In this document: one piece after another, positions 18,983 to 26,575 of the stretch
How positions within the stretch are numbered: position 1 is the first letter of the stretch
How the letters are laid out: every line of letters starts with the position of its first letter
Assembly: GCF_038069945.1 (NCBI RefSeq)
Contig: NZ_JBBPEV010000004.1
Location: 124,001-188,000 of the forward strand
Length of the DNA stretch: 64,000 nucleotides
DNA from: Aquabacterium sp. A3
GTDB lineage: Bacteria; Pseudomonadota; Gammaproteobacteria; Burkholderiales; Burkholderiaceae_C
Reading direction: 5' to 3'
Program-made: the position numbers and the translations under genes
Notes under the pieces: model-generated
Databases searched by the model: none
The model's input: the letters and a program-made list of their open reading frames with translations, nothing else
Told to the model about the DNA's origin: nothing

Positions 18983-19767
18983 GGCAAATCAATGCCAAAG
19001 AGATCACGGGCACGAGACTTGAACTTGGTCATAACATCAGGCGACATCAGGTGACCATGCATGGCCAGGAACTGGAGCAGGCCTGCCCGCTTCTGGGGGC
19101 TGCCGGGGCGAGATAAAGCATCTGCCTGGCTGTCAATGTGCCAGGTTGCTGTCATGCGATGGGTGAACGCCACTTTCAAGTCTGGCAGGCCGAGTAAACG
19201 CACAGCCAAGTCTCGGTCATTGGTGCTGGGCAAACCATCAGTGAAGCCACCAACACGCATCAAGGCTTCCAACTTGACAAAGGTATTGCTGCCTTGCCAC
19301 CCGGGGTTGCCAGCCAGGAAGTCATCCCTAGAGACAGAGGACAACGGCGAACGCGGAATCTCAACACCGTCCTTCATCACACGAAGGCCGGACAAGACCA
19401 CGTCGGCGTCGTCCAACGTACCTGCGAGTTCACATTGGCTCAGGTGATCGGGGTCCCATTCGTCGTCGTCATCGAGTATCGCCACGTAGCCATCAAAACC
19501 ATGCGACCGAAGCCACGACAAGCCAGTGTTCCACGCGCCAGCTGCCCCCGGCCTGCGTTGGTTCAACAGAACAACAGCCTCTTTGATCAACGAGTGGCTG
19601 ATCGATTCATCCAACACGCCGGGGTCTGGCAATCGGCTGTCAAACGCGAGCAACAAAAAGTCTGGACGACACTGCTGTTTGACGACAGAGGTCAGTGCGC
19701 GGCGCAGCAAATCTGGGTGCTTTGGCTTTGAAGCGATCAGTGTGGCAATGGGTAATTGCTGCCCAGT
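18979..19767 (-). CDS. Family 2 glycosyltransferase
   Basis: A 262-residue GT-A enzyme. IATLIASKPKHPDLLRRALT opens the fold, NQRRPGAAGAWNTGLSWL precedes the metal-binding YVAILDDDDEWDPDHL, and WQGSNTFVKLEAL with GLPSTNDRDLAVRLL form the acceptor side, as in GT2. The chosen ATG (19767) has AGTAGGTG just upstream; the frame continues to a TTG at 19899, which would add 44 residues. The stop overlaps the start of the 1013-residue glycosyltransferase, so the two are coupled. The donor and acceptor sugars are unknown. Confidence 0.85.
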   Translation of the reverse strand, partial: TGQQLPIATLIASKPKHPDLLRRALTSVVKQQCRPDFLLLAFDSRLPDPGVLDESISHSLIKEAVVLLNQRRPGAAGAWNTGLSWLRSHGFDGYVAILDDDDEWDPDHLSQCELAGTLDDADVVLSGLRVMKDGVEIPRSPLSSVSRDDFLAGNPGWQGSNTFVKLEALMRVGGFTDGLPSTNDRDLAVRLLGLPDLKVAFTHRMTATWHIDSQADALSRPGSPQKRAGLLQFLAMHGHLMSPDVMTKFKSRARDLFGIDLP

Positions 19768-19952
19768 CATGGCACCTACTCTCAACACATTCTTTGTTAC
19801 CTGTGTGACCAGCCTGCGGCCCAGATAGTCAACGCCGAGTCGTTGAATATCCGTTAAAGATGGGCTGTGCGCCTGCCGAACCTGTCGGTCGCTAGCCAAT
19901 CATGAAAACTCAAGAGTTTGTGACGCTCCGCGCCCTCAAGCGACAAGCCGCC

Positions 19953-21527
19953 TCAGGCCCCCACCCACTCCACCAAAACAAGTTTGTCTTGGTCGCTCAT
20001 CTTGACGCCCTCGCGGCGACAGGCGGACACCACCATGCCGCACAGATAGGCCACCAAGTCGTCAGTACTGTGGCCATCACGAGTGAGGTCAAAGCCGTTG
20101 AACAGCAAGCCGCGCATCACTGTGTTGGCGTGCTGACGATTCACGGGCTTACCGGCAGCCACGCTTCGGTCTCGGGCCAGCTTGGTCACAGCGGCCAGTG
20201 AGAACGGCTCAACGCCCATGGCGTTCGACAAGCCTTCCACGAGGATGCGATAACGACCACGCTCCAGCGTGGGCAGGCCGGCTGCCGCAAGCCAGGTCAT
20301 CACCTCAGGTGAACACTTGGCTGCGCCTACCGTGTCCTCCAGCACAGGCGGCACCTCAGCAATGTGCATGGTGTGTCGGGCGGGGTCCAGGGCATATCCC
20401 ACCTGGCTCTCCCACACCACCTGCAGCTTCGGGCCTTGAAGCTGATCCAGCAGCTTCTTCCAGGTGCCGCACCCCAGCCACGACTTCTCAATCCCTGGAA
20501 ACTGACCACGAGCAAGCTGCGCCAGGCGGGCCACGGCGATGGGGCGGTCCGACTCGGCCAACTCGCGGGCCAGCATGGCGCCCACGTCAGCAGGGTCGAT
20601 GTCCCTGCCCTCCTCTACCGGCTCAGCTCCCAACGCCTGCGCAAGCTCTGGCGTGGCGGTGTCTGGGGCAGCCGGTGCAGGCCTGCTGTGAGGTGTCACG
20701 CCAGGATTGGCGTGGGTGGTTTGCCGGTCAGCACGGGCTTCTGAGGCCAGACGTCTGGGGTCTACCAATGCGTTGATGTTGCGGTCGATTCGCAGGGGCT
20801 CCAGCGGAAGGGATGTCAGCAACCCGTAAAAGGTGCCCTTGCCTGCCCAGTTGGTCTGCACCAGCCCAGGCACCTGTGTGGCCAGGATCTTGGTCATGGC
20901 CGGCAACGGCACGGGTTGGTTGGCGTGGTCTACCGTGCGCCACACCAGTGCTTCGGCCTGGGCAATCAAGGTGTCCAGGTTGGGCGGTGTGGGTGTGGCC
21001 TCTTCTTCGTCAAAGCCCAAGGCGCCGATGATGAAGGCTTCCGGGTCGATGATCAGATCGGCAGAGGCGTCGTACGACGCCGAGGTGGCCCCGGCCGCAA
21101 AAATGGTGGTGCGACGGTCTTCACGTCGAAGCTTGCGCAGCAGCGGCGTGAAGTCGGCGTCGGCCGAGAACACGATGAACTCGTCGTAGCGCGTGGCGCT
21201 TTGCAGCACGTCCACCATGTCCAGCACCATGTGGATGTCGGTGCTGGTCTTGCCGGCCGCCGTCATGGGTGGACAGTCCACGATTTCGAAGCCTGCGCGG
21301 CTGAACCCAATCCGAAAGCGCTTGTACGGCTCAGGGTTGAGGTAGCAGCGCCGCACCAGCACGCGCCTCTTGGCTTGGTCTTCAGCGCCATCGGGCGCCT
21401 CCAGCGACTCGATCAGCCAGTTCAACCAGCGCGAGGGGTTGCGTGCAAAGGCCTCCGCATAGTCGGGGCCCAGGCGCATCAGCCCGGAAAACACATTGTC
21501 AAAGTCAACAAACAGGGCAGATCTCAT
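19953..21527 (-). CDS. NYN (LabA/DUF88-like) nuclease-fold protein with OST-HTH/LOTUS domains
   Basis: A 524-residue product. The NYN/PIN-like domain (1-165) shows ALFVDFDNVF (Asp8, Asp10), GKTSTDIHMVLDMVD (Asp97, Asp103) and FIVFSADADFTPLLRKL (Asp123, Asp125): the acidic cluster of metal-dependent RNases is intact. Two winged-helix segments resemble OST-HTH/LOTUS domains (about 183-255, with GTFYGLLTSLP, and about 310-380, with WKKLLDQL), linked by a Pro/Ala-rich stretch; a further helical region ends the protein. LOTUS domains bind RNA or G-quadruplexes. The start at MRSALFVDFDN fits the family; the frame is open upstream but reads as noise. It lies upstream of the two glycosyltransferases on the same strand. 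Confidence 0.85.
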   Translation of the reverse strand: MRSALFVDFDNVFSGLMRLGPDYAEAFARNPSRWLNWLIESLEAPDGAEDQAKRRVLVRRCYLNPEPYKRFRIGFSRAGFEIVDCPPMTAAGKTSTDIHMVLDMVDVLQSATRYDEFIVFSADADFTPLLRKLRREDRRTTIFAAGATSASYDASADLIIDPEAFIIGALGFDEEEATPTPPNLDTLIAQAEALVWRTVDHANQPVPLPAMTKILATQVPGLVQTNWAGKGTFYGLLTSLPLEPLRIDRNINALVDPRRLASEARADRQTTHANPGVTPHSRPAPAAPDTATPELAQALGAEPVEEGRDIDPADVGAMLARELAESDRPIAVARLAQLARGQFPGIEKSWLGCGTWKKLLDQLQGPKLQVVWESQVGYALDPARHTMHIAEVPPVLEDTVGAAKCSPEVMTWLAAAGLPTLERGRYRILVEGLSNAMGVEPFSLAAVTKLARDRSVAAGKPVNRQHANTVMRGLLFNGFDLTRDGHSTDDLVAYLCGMVVSACRREGVKMSDQDKLVLVEWVGA

Positions 21528-21591
21528 GAATGCAATCGGGTATTTGGCCGATCCGTCGCCCTCCCTGAGCACACGGATGCAAATCACTCTA

Positions 21592-21804
21592 TCACCCCAT
21601 GCCTGCGGCACCAGATGACACCGCCCCTGGGGCGAGGTGATTGCACAGACTGATCGACTCGTCAAAATCGAAAGCCTGCTGAACCGCCAACGCTTGGCGT
21701 CCGCGAACCACACTGGCTCGCGCAACACGACCTGGCAGCGCGAGGTATTGCCCCAACCGCTCATACTCTGCGTCGCACCAGGTGTCAGGATGCCGGGTCC
21801 GCAC
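21592..21804 (-). CDS. Possible small hypothetical protein upstream of the NYN gene
   Basis: A GTG-started frame of 70 codons reads VRTRHPDTWCDAEYERLGQ, ARASVVRGRQALAVQQAFDF and DESISLCNHLAPG, then degenerates to Ala/Gly. The first 55 residues have a protein-like composition with alternating charge, unlike most opposite-strand noise nearby. No ribosome site or motif is obvious, and it could be a remnant of a longer gene. It ends 65 bp before the NYN gene on the same strand. Confidence 0.3.
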   Translation of the reverse strand: MRTRHPDTWCDAEYERLGQYLALPGRVARASVVRGRQALAVQQAFDFDESISLCNHLAPGAVSSGAAGMG

Positions 21805-22002
21805 CAACCAAGATCTGCGCCGCTGAGCCCTGGGCGCGATGGAGCGGATTCAAGTGCTGGATCAAGCCGTGTGTTAAGTATCGATTGCCGAGGTGACGCG
21901 GGCGCGAGACCGTGACCGCGCCGAGATGCAACAACGCCCCTTCACCGACCATCACTCTTGTGAAACGGCCACTGCTGGAGCCTTGGCAAACAGCAGATCA
22001 AC
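21805..22002. other. Unassigned part of the intergenic region before the ATPase gene
   Basis: Between the NYN gene (start at 21527) and the ATPase gene (22076) lies about 550 bp. Apart from the small possible frame at 21592-21804 and the AT-rich palindromes at 22003-22068, I see no convincing gene, RNA or promoter. The transition from GC-rich to AT-rich sequence near 21980 marks the start of the control region. Confidence 0.5.
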
Positions 22003-22032
22003 TCACCAATAAATCATTGAATTTATTGGTGA
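22003..22032. repeat. 12-bp-arm inverted repeat (possible operator) upstream of ATPase gene
   Basis: The arms TCACCAATAAAT and ATTTATTGGTGA are perfect complements separated by CATTGA. The segment is strikingly AT-rich compared with its surroundings and lies 44 bp before the ATPase start codon. The size and symmetry fit a dimeric repressor site; a transcription-terminating role is unlikely because no U-tract follows. Confidence 0.65.
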
Positions 22033-22068
22033 TTTGAGCAAAAATTGAATAGCAATAAACAAATCACC
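22028..22068. repeat. Second, interleaved inverted repeat (9-bp arms)
   Basis: GGTGATTTG (22028-22036) and CAAATCACC (22060-22068) are perfect complements. The left arm shares five bases with the right arm of the preceding palindrome, so the core TGGTGA/TCACC occurs three times. The right arm ends 7 nt before the ATPase ATG and therefore overlaps its likely ribosome-binding region. This may be a multi-site operator or an mRNA structure. Confidence 0.6.
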
Positions 22069-22075
22069 TTAAGCG

Positions 22076-23605
22076 ATGTCCTGGAAATTCTACGGCCGCA
22101 GCGACGAACTCGACAGCATGCACAGACTGCTGTCGCGTCAGCGTTGGTTCTTCTGCGCCATCAGTGGCCGACGTCGCATCGGCAAGACCTCGCTCATCCG
22201 CGAAGCGCTCCAGGCGCTGCCCCAGGCCGCAAAGGCCGTGTACCTGCAAGTGCCTGACAGTGACGAGCGTGACGTGGTGGCCGTGTTTGCTGACGCCCTC
22301 AAAGCGGCCAGCCCCATGGGGCTGCCAGCCACCCTGCACCCCGACAGCTTGCGCCGATTCTCGGACATGGCCAAAGCCATCGGCACCTTGTGCCATGCGG
22401 GCTGGGTCGTCATCCTCGACGAATTCCAGTACTTCAATCGCAAATCGCTGTCGGCCTTCACCTCGTTGCTGCAGGCCGAGGTTGATCAACTCACAGGAAG
22501 CGCCTGTGGGGGCATCTTTGTGCTGGGCTCCATCCACACCGAGATGACCGCGCTGCTCGAAGATCGCAGCTCACCCCTTTACGCCCGGGTCACTGACCGC
22601 ATGGCGCTCGACCACTGGGACTTCCACACCCTGTTTCAGGTGTTTGATGACCATGGTGTGACCGAACCTGAAGACTGGCTCAGCCTGTGGGGACTGTTTG
22701 AAGGCGTGCCCAAGTTCTACCGCGATTGCGCCAACCAGGGCGTTTTTGTGCCGATCAACCCGGGCCTTTCCGCCCCCATGGATAACCTGGGCATGCGTGC
22801 AGCAGAGGCCTTGTTTTTCTCTACCTCCGCCCCATTGGCTGAGGAAGCTGGAACCTGGTTCATGCGTGAGTTACGCGGCGCCAGTGTCTCGATCTTGCGC
22901 CTGTTGGCCCAACAACAGCCCTGCGCACACCAGCAACTCAGTGACGCTTACCAGCAAAGTACGGGTGACGACAAGCCCATTGCCAACTACCTCAATACCT
23001 TGATTGACCGATACCGCCTGGTCGAACGGCAGCAACCCGTCTTTGCCAAAGCCAGCGGCAGCCGTCAGGCACGCTATCAAATCAGCGACAACTTCCTGGC
23101 GGCCTGGTTGGCCGCCATCGAGCCCGGTGTGCAAGCTGCGCGAGTACAGCCCTTGTCTCGCGCACTCGACATCACCGCGCACAAGCTCGCGACCCACGAG
23201 GGGCATGTGTTCGAGCGGATGATCAGAAAGCTCATGGCCGAAGCCTCTCGGCGAGCTGTGGGCGACTTTGCCCTGACCGACATGGTCACCGGCTACTGGA
23301 ACCGGCCACACGATGCCTCTCGCCTCGTTGAAATCGACATCGTGGCCCTCAACGAAACCGAGCAAACCGTGCGCTTTGGGAGTTGCAAACGCTCAGAGAC
23401 CAAACACGACCGCGCCTCACTTGCCAAAACTCATCAACACATCCAGGACTTTCTGTCCACCAGCAACGGCAAGCGCTTCAAAGGATGGAAACAGGAACGT
23501 GCCTTGTATGCCCCTCGCTTCACTGACTTGCAACGCACCGCACTACAACAGCAGGGGTGGATCTGTGTTGACCTGCGTGACTTCCGGACCTGGCTGGTCC
23601 ACTGA
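22076..23605 (+). CDS. AAA+/archaeal-type (ATPase_2) ATPase with DUF234-like PD-(D/E)XK C-terminus
   Basis: A 509-residue protein. The N-terminal STAND-like ATPase has FYGRSDELDSM, Walker A SGRRRIGKTSL (31-39) and Walker B WVVILDEFQYF (Asp115, Glu116). A winged-helix segment follows at about 265-340 (ILRLLAQQQPCAHQQLSDAY; LIDRYRLVERQQPV). The C-terminal domain has EGHVFERMIRKL (Glu380), VEIDIVALNE (Glu419, Asp421) and GSCKRSE (Lys438), a PD-(D/E)XK-like layout as in DUF234. Such proteins are common in archaea and mobile regions and are poorly characterised. It sits behind nested palindromes, next to tRNA-Pro, alone on its strand. Role unknown; a selfish or defence role is possible. Confidence 0.82.
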   Translation: MSWKFYGRSDELDSMHRLLSRQRWFFCAISGRRRIGKTSLIREALQALPQAAKAVYLQVPDSDERDVVAVFADALKAASPMGLPATLHPDSLRRFSDMAKAIGTLCHAGWVVILDEFQYFNRKSLSAFTSLLQAEVDQLTGSACGGIFVLGSIHTEMTALLEDRSSPLYARVTDRMALDHWDFHTLFQVFDDHGVTEPEDWLSLWGLFEGVPKFYRDCANQGVFVPINPGLSAPMDNLGMRAAEALFFSTSAPLAEEAGTWFMRELRGASVSILRLLAQQQPCAHQQLSDAYQQSTGDDKPIANYLNTLIDRYRLVERQQPVFAKASGSRQARYQISDNFLAAWLAAIEPGVQAARVQPLSRALDITAHKLATHEGHVFERMIRKLMAEASRRAVGDFALTDMVTGYWNRPHDASRLVEIDIVALNETEQTVRFGSCKRSETKHDRASLAKTHQHIQDFLSTSNGKRFKGWKQERALYAPRFTDLQRTALQQQGWICVDLRDFRTWLVH

Positions 23606-23850
23606 GTTCAGGCCAGACAAGCTCACGCTGTGCACTTTTGCAAAGTGAAGTCCAAAGCCATGCACAGCCACCCGCATCAGCGCAATGCGCACTGCGAGAC
23701 CAAACAGCCACAGGCATTGGGTTGACTTGTTTCACCACGGCGGGGCCAAGACCACTCAGCGTGCCGTTCCAGGACAACGCACAGTTGAGGCGCTGAAAGC
23801 AGCGAAGATGGAAGCAAAGCCGCGCGCCATCAAAAAGGGCGTTGATATTT
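23606..23850. other. Intergenic debris between ATPase gene and tRNA-Pro terminator
   Basis: About 245 bp follow the ATPase stop before the tRNA-Pro terminator. No open frame, RNA or repeat is convincing. A stretch near 23795-23840 can be read as a short Lys/Ala-rich peptide (AEALKAAKMEAKPRAIKKG-like), which may be the tail of a lost gene, but the evidence is thin. Confidence 0.4.
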
Positions 23851-23887
23851 AAAAAAAAACGGGCTGGCTCAAGAAGAGCCAACCCGT
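23851..23887 (-). terminator. Rho-independent terminator of tRNA-Pro
   Basis: On the minus strand the hairpin AACGGGTTGGCTC / GAGCCAGCCCGTT (13 positions, one mismatch, loop TTCTT) is followed by a run of nine T. It lies immediately downstream of tRNA-Pro. Confidence 0.9.
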
Positions 23888-23895
23888 TGTTTGAT

Positions 23896-23972
23896 TGGTC
23901 GGGGTGGTGGGATTCGAACTCACGACCCTCTGCTCCCAAAGCAGATGCGCTACCAGGCTGCGCTACACCCCG
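23896..23972 (-). tRNA. tRNA-Pro(UGG)
   Basis: The minus strand reads CGGGGTG for the acceptor 5' side, pairing with CACCCCG, a D-arm with GCGCAGCCTGGTAGCGC, anticodon stem TCTGC/GCAGA with loop TTTGGGA (anticodon TGG), and T-arm GAGTTCGAATCC. Discriminator A and an encoded CCA (23896-23898) are present. It marks the right boundary of the accessory stretch that starts near 14.5 kb. Confidence 0.97.
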
Positions 23973-24024
23973 AAGACTGAGATTGTACATCGCCCGGCTG
24001 ATCATGCCGCGCGGGGATGACTGC

Positions 24025-24846
24025 ATGACAGCCCCGTGTCGGCAACACCCGACATTCGGTGCACACTCGGGCCTCATGCGATCGATGACGCTGCACCACG
24101 GCCTGGCCCAGTCCATCACCCTGCTGGGCGATGTGGGTCTGGCCCTCATCAAAGGCCTGGGCCACGGCTGGCGCTTCCGGCGTGCCGATTTTGTGCGCGT
24201 GTTGCTGGCGTCCAGCGCCCAGGCCCTGCCGATCGTGCTGGTCGTCAACCTGCTGGTGGGGGCGATCATCGCCTTCGTGGGCGCCGTGCAGTTGCTGAAG
24301 TTTGGCGCGGGCGTGTTCGTGGCGGATCTGGTGGCGATTGCGGTGTCGCGCGAGATGGCGGCCGTGATCACCGCCGTGGTGATGGCAGGCCGCACGGGTG
24401 CCGCCTTCGCGGCCGAGCTGGCCAGCATGAAGGCCAACGAAGAGATCGACGCACTGGAGGTGCTGGGCATTCAGCCCGTGGCCTATCTGGTGGTGCCGCG
24501 TGTGCTGGCACTCTTGCTGATGCTGCCCTTGTTGTACGGCTTCGCCTGCGTGGCAGGTCTTGCTGGCGGCTACGCCGTCAGTGCCAGCTTGCTGGACCTG
24601 CCGCCTGTCGTCTACACCAACCGCAGCATCGAGGCACTGAGCCTGGCCCACCTGGGCTTGGGTTTCAGCAAGTGCTTTGCGTTTGGTCTGCTGGTGGCGC
24701 TGGCGGGCTGTCACCACGGCCTGCAGGCCGATCGTGATGCGGCTGGCGTGGGCCAGGCCACCACCCGCGCCGTGGTGGCTGGCATCGTGGGGGTGATCGC
24801 CATCGACGCGGTGTTCGCGGTGTGCGCCAACGCGCTGGGAGTGTGA
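24025..24846 (+). CDS. MlaE/YrbE-type lipid ABC transporter permease
   Basis: The 273-residue product has five or more membrane segments and the MlaE-family core: IVLVVNLLVGAIIAFVGAVQ, the long ISREMAAVITAVVMAGRTGAAFAAELASM coupling helix (VSREMAAVITAVVMAGRT seen), NEEIDALEVLGIQPV, and a final CANALGV. It works with the ATPase, MCE protein and lipoprotein that follow to move phospholipids or other hydrophobic molecules across the envelope. GGGGA 8 nt before the ATG at 24025 supports this start; ATG 24076 is an alternative. The frame extends back through tRNA-Pro, but that part is not coding. Confidence 0.87.
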   Translation: MTAPCRQHPTFGAHSGLMRSMTLHHGLAQSITLLGDVGLALIKGLGHGWRFRRADFVRVLLASSAQALPIVLVVNLLVGAIIAFVGAVQLLKFGAGVFVADLVAIAVSREMAAVITAVVMAGRTGAAFAAELASMKANEEIDALEVLGIQPVAYLVVPRVLALLLMLPLLYGFACVAGLAGGYAVSASLLDLPPVVYTNRSIEALSLAHLGLGFSKCFAFGLLVALAGCHHGLQADRDAAGVGQATTRAVVAGIVGVIAIDAVFAVCANALGV

Positions 24847-24848
24847 GC

Positions 24849-25601
24849 ATGGCATTGTTGATCGTGCACCAACTGGCGCTTCGCCATGGCGAGCGCCTCA
24901 TCCAGGAGAACGTGTCGTTCGACGTGGCGCCAGGCACCATCTTTGGCGTGCTGGGGGGCAGTGGTTGCGGCAAGAGCACGCTGCTGCGCAGCCTGATGGG
25001 CCTGCATCGTCCGAGCGGCGGCCAGGTGTGCATCGATGGTGATGACTTCTGGGCGGCATCACCTGACAGGCAACAGGCCCTGCGTGCGCAGATGGGGGTG
25101 TTGTTTCAAAGCGCAGCCCTGTGGTCATCCATGACCACGCTGGAAAACGTCATGCTGCCGCTGGCCCAATTGAAGGGCTGGCCCGAGGCACGTTGTCGCG
25201 AAGTGGCGCTGGAAACCCTGGGTTGGGTGGGCATGGCCGAGGCCGCGCACCGGCTGCCCGCCGAGCTGAGCGGCGGCATGAAGAAGCGGGTGGGCCTGGC
25301 CCGAGCGATCGTGGCCCAACCGCGCCTGCTGTTTCTGGACGAACCTTCGGCCGGGCTGGACCCGATCAGCTCGGTGCGTCTGGACCAACTCATCCTGGCG
25401 GTGCGCGAGCGCACGCAGGCGGCCATCATCATCGTGACGCATGAATTGGCCAGCATCGATGGCATCGTGGATGATGCGCTCTTCCTGGATGCCGACAGCA
25501 AGCAACCGATAGGCAAGGGCAGCCCACGACAATTGCGCGAGGAGGTGATGCACCCGACGGTGCAGGCCTTCATGCGCCGACAGGAGATCTTGACACCATG
25601 A
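24849..25601 (+). CDS. MlaF-type lipid transport ABC ATPase
   Basis: A 250-residue ATPase with Walker A LGGSGCGKSTLL, Q-loop region MGVLFQSAALWSSM, ABC signature LSGGMKKRVGLARAI and Walker B LLFLDEPSAGLDP. The SGGMKKR form of the signature is the one used by MlaF and TTG2A proteins. The start follows the permease stop by two bases; the stop overlaps the MCE gene (ATGA). It powers the permease encoded just upstream. Confidence 0.9.
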   Translation: MALLIVHQLALRHGERLIQENVSFDVAPGTIFGVLGGSGCGKSTLLRSLMGLHRPSGGQVCIDGDDFWAASPDRQQALRAQMGVLFQSAALWSSMTTLENVMLPLAQLKGWPEARCREVALETLGWVGMAEAAHRLPAELSGGMKKRVGLARAIVAQPRLLFLDEPSAGLDPISSVRLDQLILAVRERTQAAIIIVTHELASIDGIVDDALFLDADSKQPIGKGSPRQLREEVMHPTVQAFMRRQEILTP

Positions 25602-26575
25602 AACGCGCTGGATTCTGGGTAGGCACCTTCGTGATGGCCGCGCTGGCCCTGATCGTCGGCGGCATCCTGGCCGTGGGGCAAACCGGCCTGTTCAACCAGC
25701 AACATGACGCGGTGGTGTACTTCGACGGCAGCGTCAAAGGCCTGTACGTGGGGGCGCCGGTGAGCTTTCGGGGCGTGAAGGTAGGCGAGGTTCGTCGCAT
25801 CGGCCTGGTGGTGGATGGCGACAGCCTGGACACACGCATCCCCGTGGAAATCGCTTTGCAAACCGGCACTGCGCTGCGCATCCAGTCCAACGGAAGCCGC
25901 GATGGTGAACTGGACATCGCCGACTTTGTGCAGCGAGGTCTGCGGGCCCGACTGAGCCTGCAAAGTTTCGTGACCGGGCAGATGGGCGTTGAGCTGGACT
26001 TCAGGGCAGACACCCCGCCGGCCTTGCTGGGCGGAGGCCGCAACAAACTGCCTGAAATCCCCACCACCCAAGACAAGCTGGACGCACTGATCGCGCAGGT
26101 GCAAGACCTGCCTGTGGCGGACCTGATGGCCAAGCTGCTGCGCACGCTCGACACCCTGGACCAGACCCTGCTGGTGACACAGCGCACGCTGCAAACCAGT
26201 GGCCGGGAAATCAATGCCACCGCCGCACAGACGCGCGCCACGCTGGGCACCGTGTCGGAGGTGCTCAAAGATGTGCGGACCCAGACCCAGGCCACGCTGG
26301 TGTCGGTGCAGACGCTGGCAGAGGCCTCGACCAAGACAGTGACCCAAGCCCAGCCTGACATCGCCCAAACCCTGCTGCACACGCGCCAAGCGGCCGACGC
26401 GGCGCAACTGGCCATGAGCCGCATCGCCGAGCTCAGCGCCCCGGGCGCCCCGATGCGGGCCGACCTGGAAAGCGCCCTGGCCGATTTGTCGCAAACCTCG
26501 CGCAGCCTGCGTTCGTTTGCCGATCAGCTTGACCGGCACCCCAGCACCCTGCTCTTTGGAGGCAAGGCCCCATGA
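25598..26575 (+). CDS. MCE-domain (MlaD-like) substrate-binding protein
   Basis: A 325-residue inner-membrane-anchored protein. One N-terminal membrane helix (GFWVGTFVMAALALIVGGIL) precedes the MCE domain (about 38-115), with VVYFDGSVKGLYVGAPVSFR and GVKVGEVRRIGLVVDGD. The long C-terminal half is a helical region rich in Gln, Thr and Leu (RTLDTLDQTLLVTQRTLQTS), typical of longer MCE proteins that form channel-like hexamers. It shares ATGA overlaps with genes on both sides. Confidence 0.88.
   Translation: MKRAGFWVGTFVMAALALIVGGILAVGQTGLFNQQHDAVVYFDGSVKGLYVGAPVSFRGVKVGEVRRIGLVVDGDSLDTRIPVEIALQTGTALRIQSNGSRDGELDIADFVQRGLRARLSLQSFVTGQMGVELDFRADTPPALLGGGRNKLPEIPTTQDKLDALIAQVQDLPVADLMAKLLRTLDTLDQTLLVTQRTLQTSGREINATAAQTRATLGTVSEVLKDVRTQTQATLVSVQTLAEASTKTVTQAQPDIAQTLLHTRQAADAAQLAMSRIAELSAPGAPMRADLESALADLSQTSRSLRSFADQLDRHPSTLLFGGKAP

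Noticed and set aside
14400..23900. Direct repeats of tRNA ends as attachment sites
   Set aside because: I looked for copies of the tRNA-Pro and tRNA-Arg 3' ends across the segment by eye and saw none; no integrase is present either.
23842..24024. N-terminal extension of the MlaE-like permease through tRNA-Pro
   Set aside because: The frame is open, but the translation crosses the tRNA gene and the terminator; a good ribosome site precedes ATG 24025.
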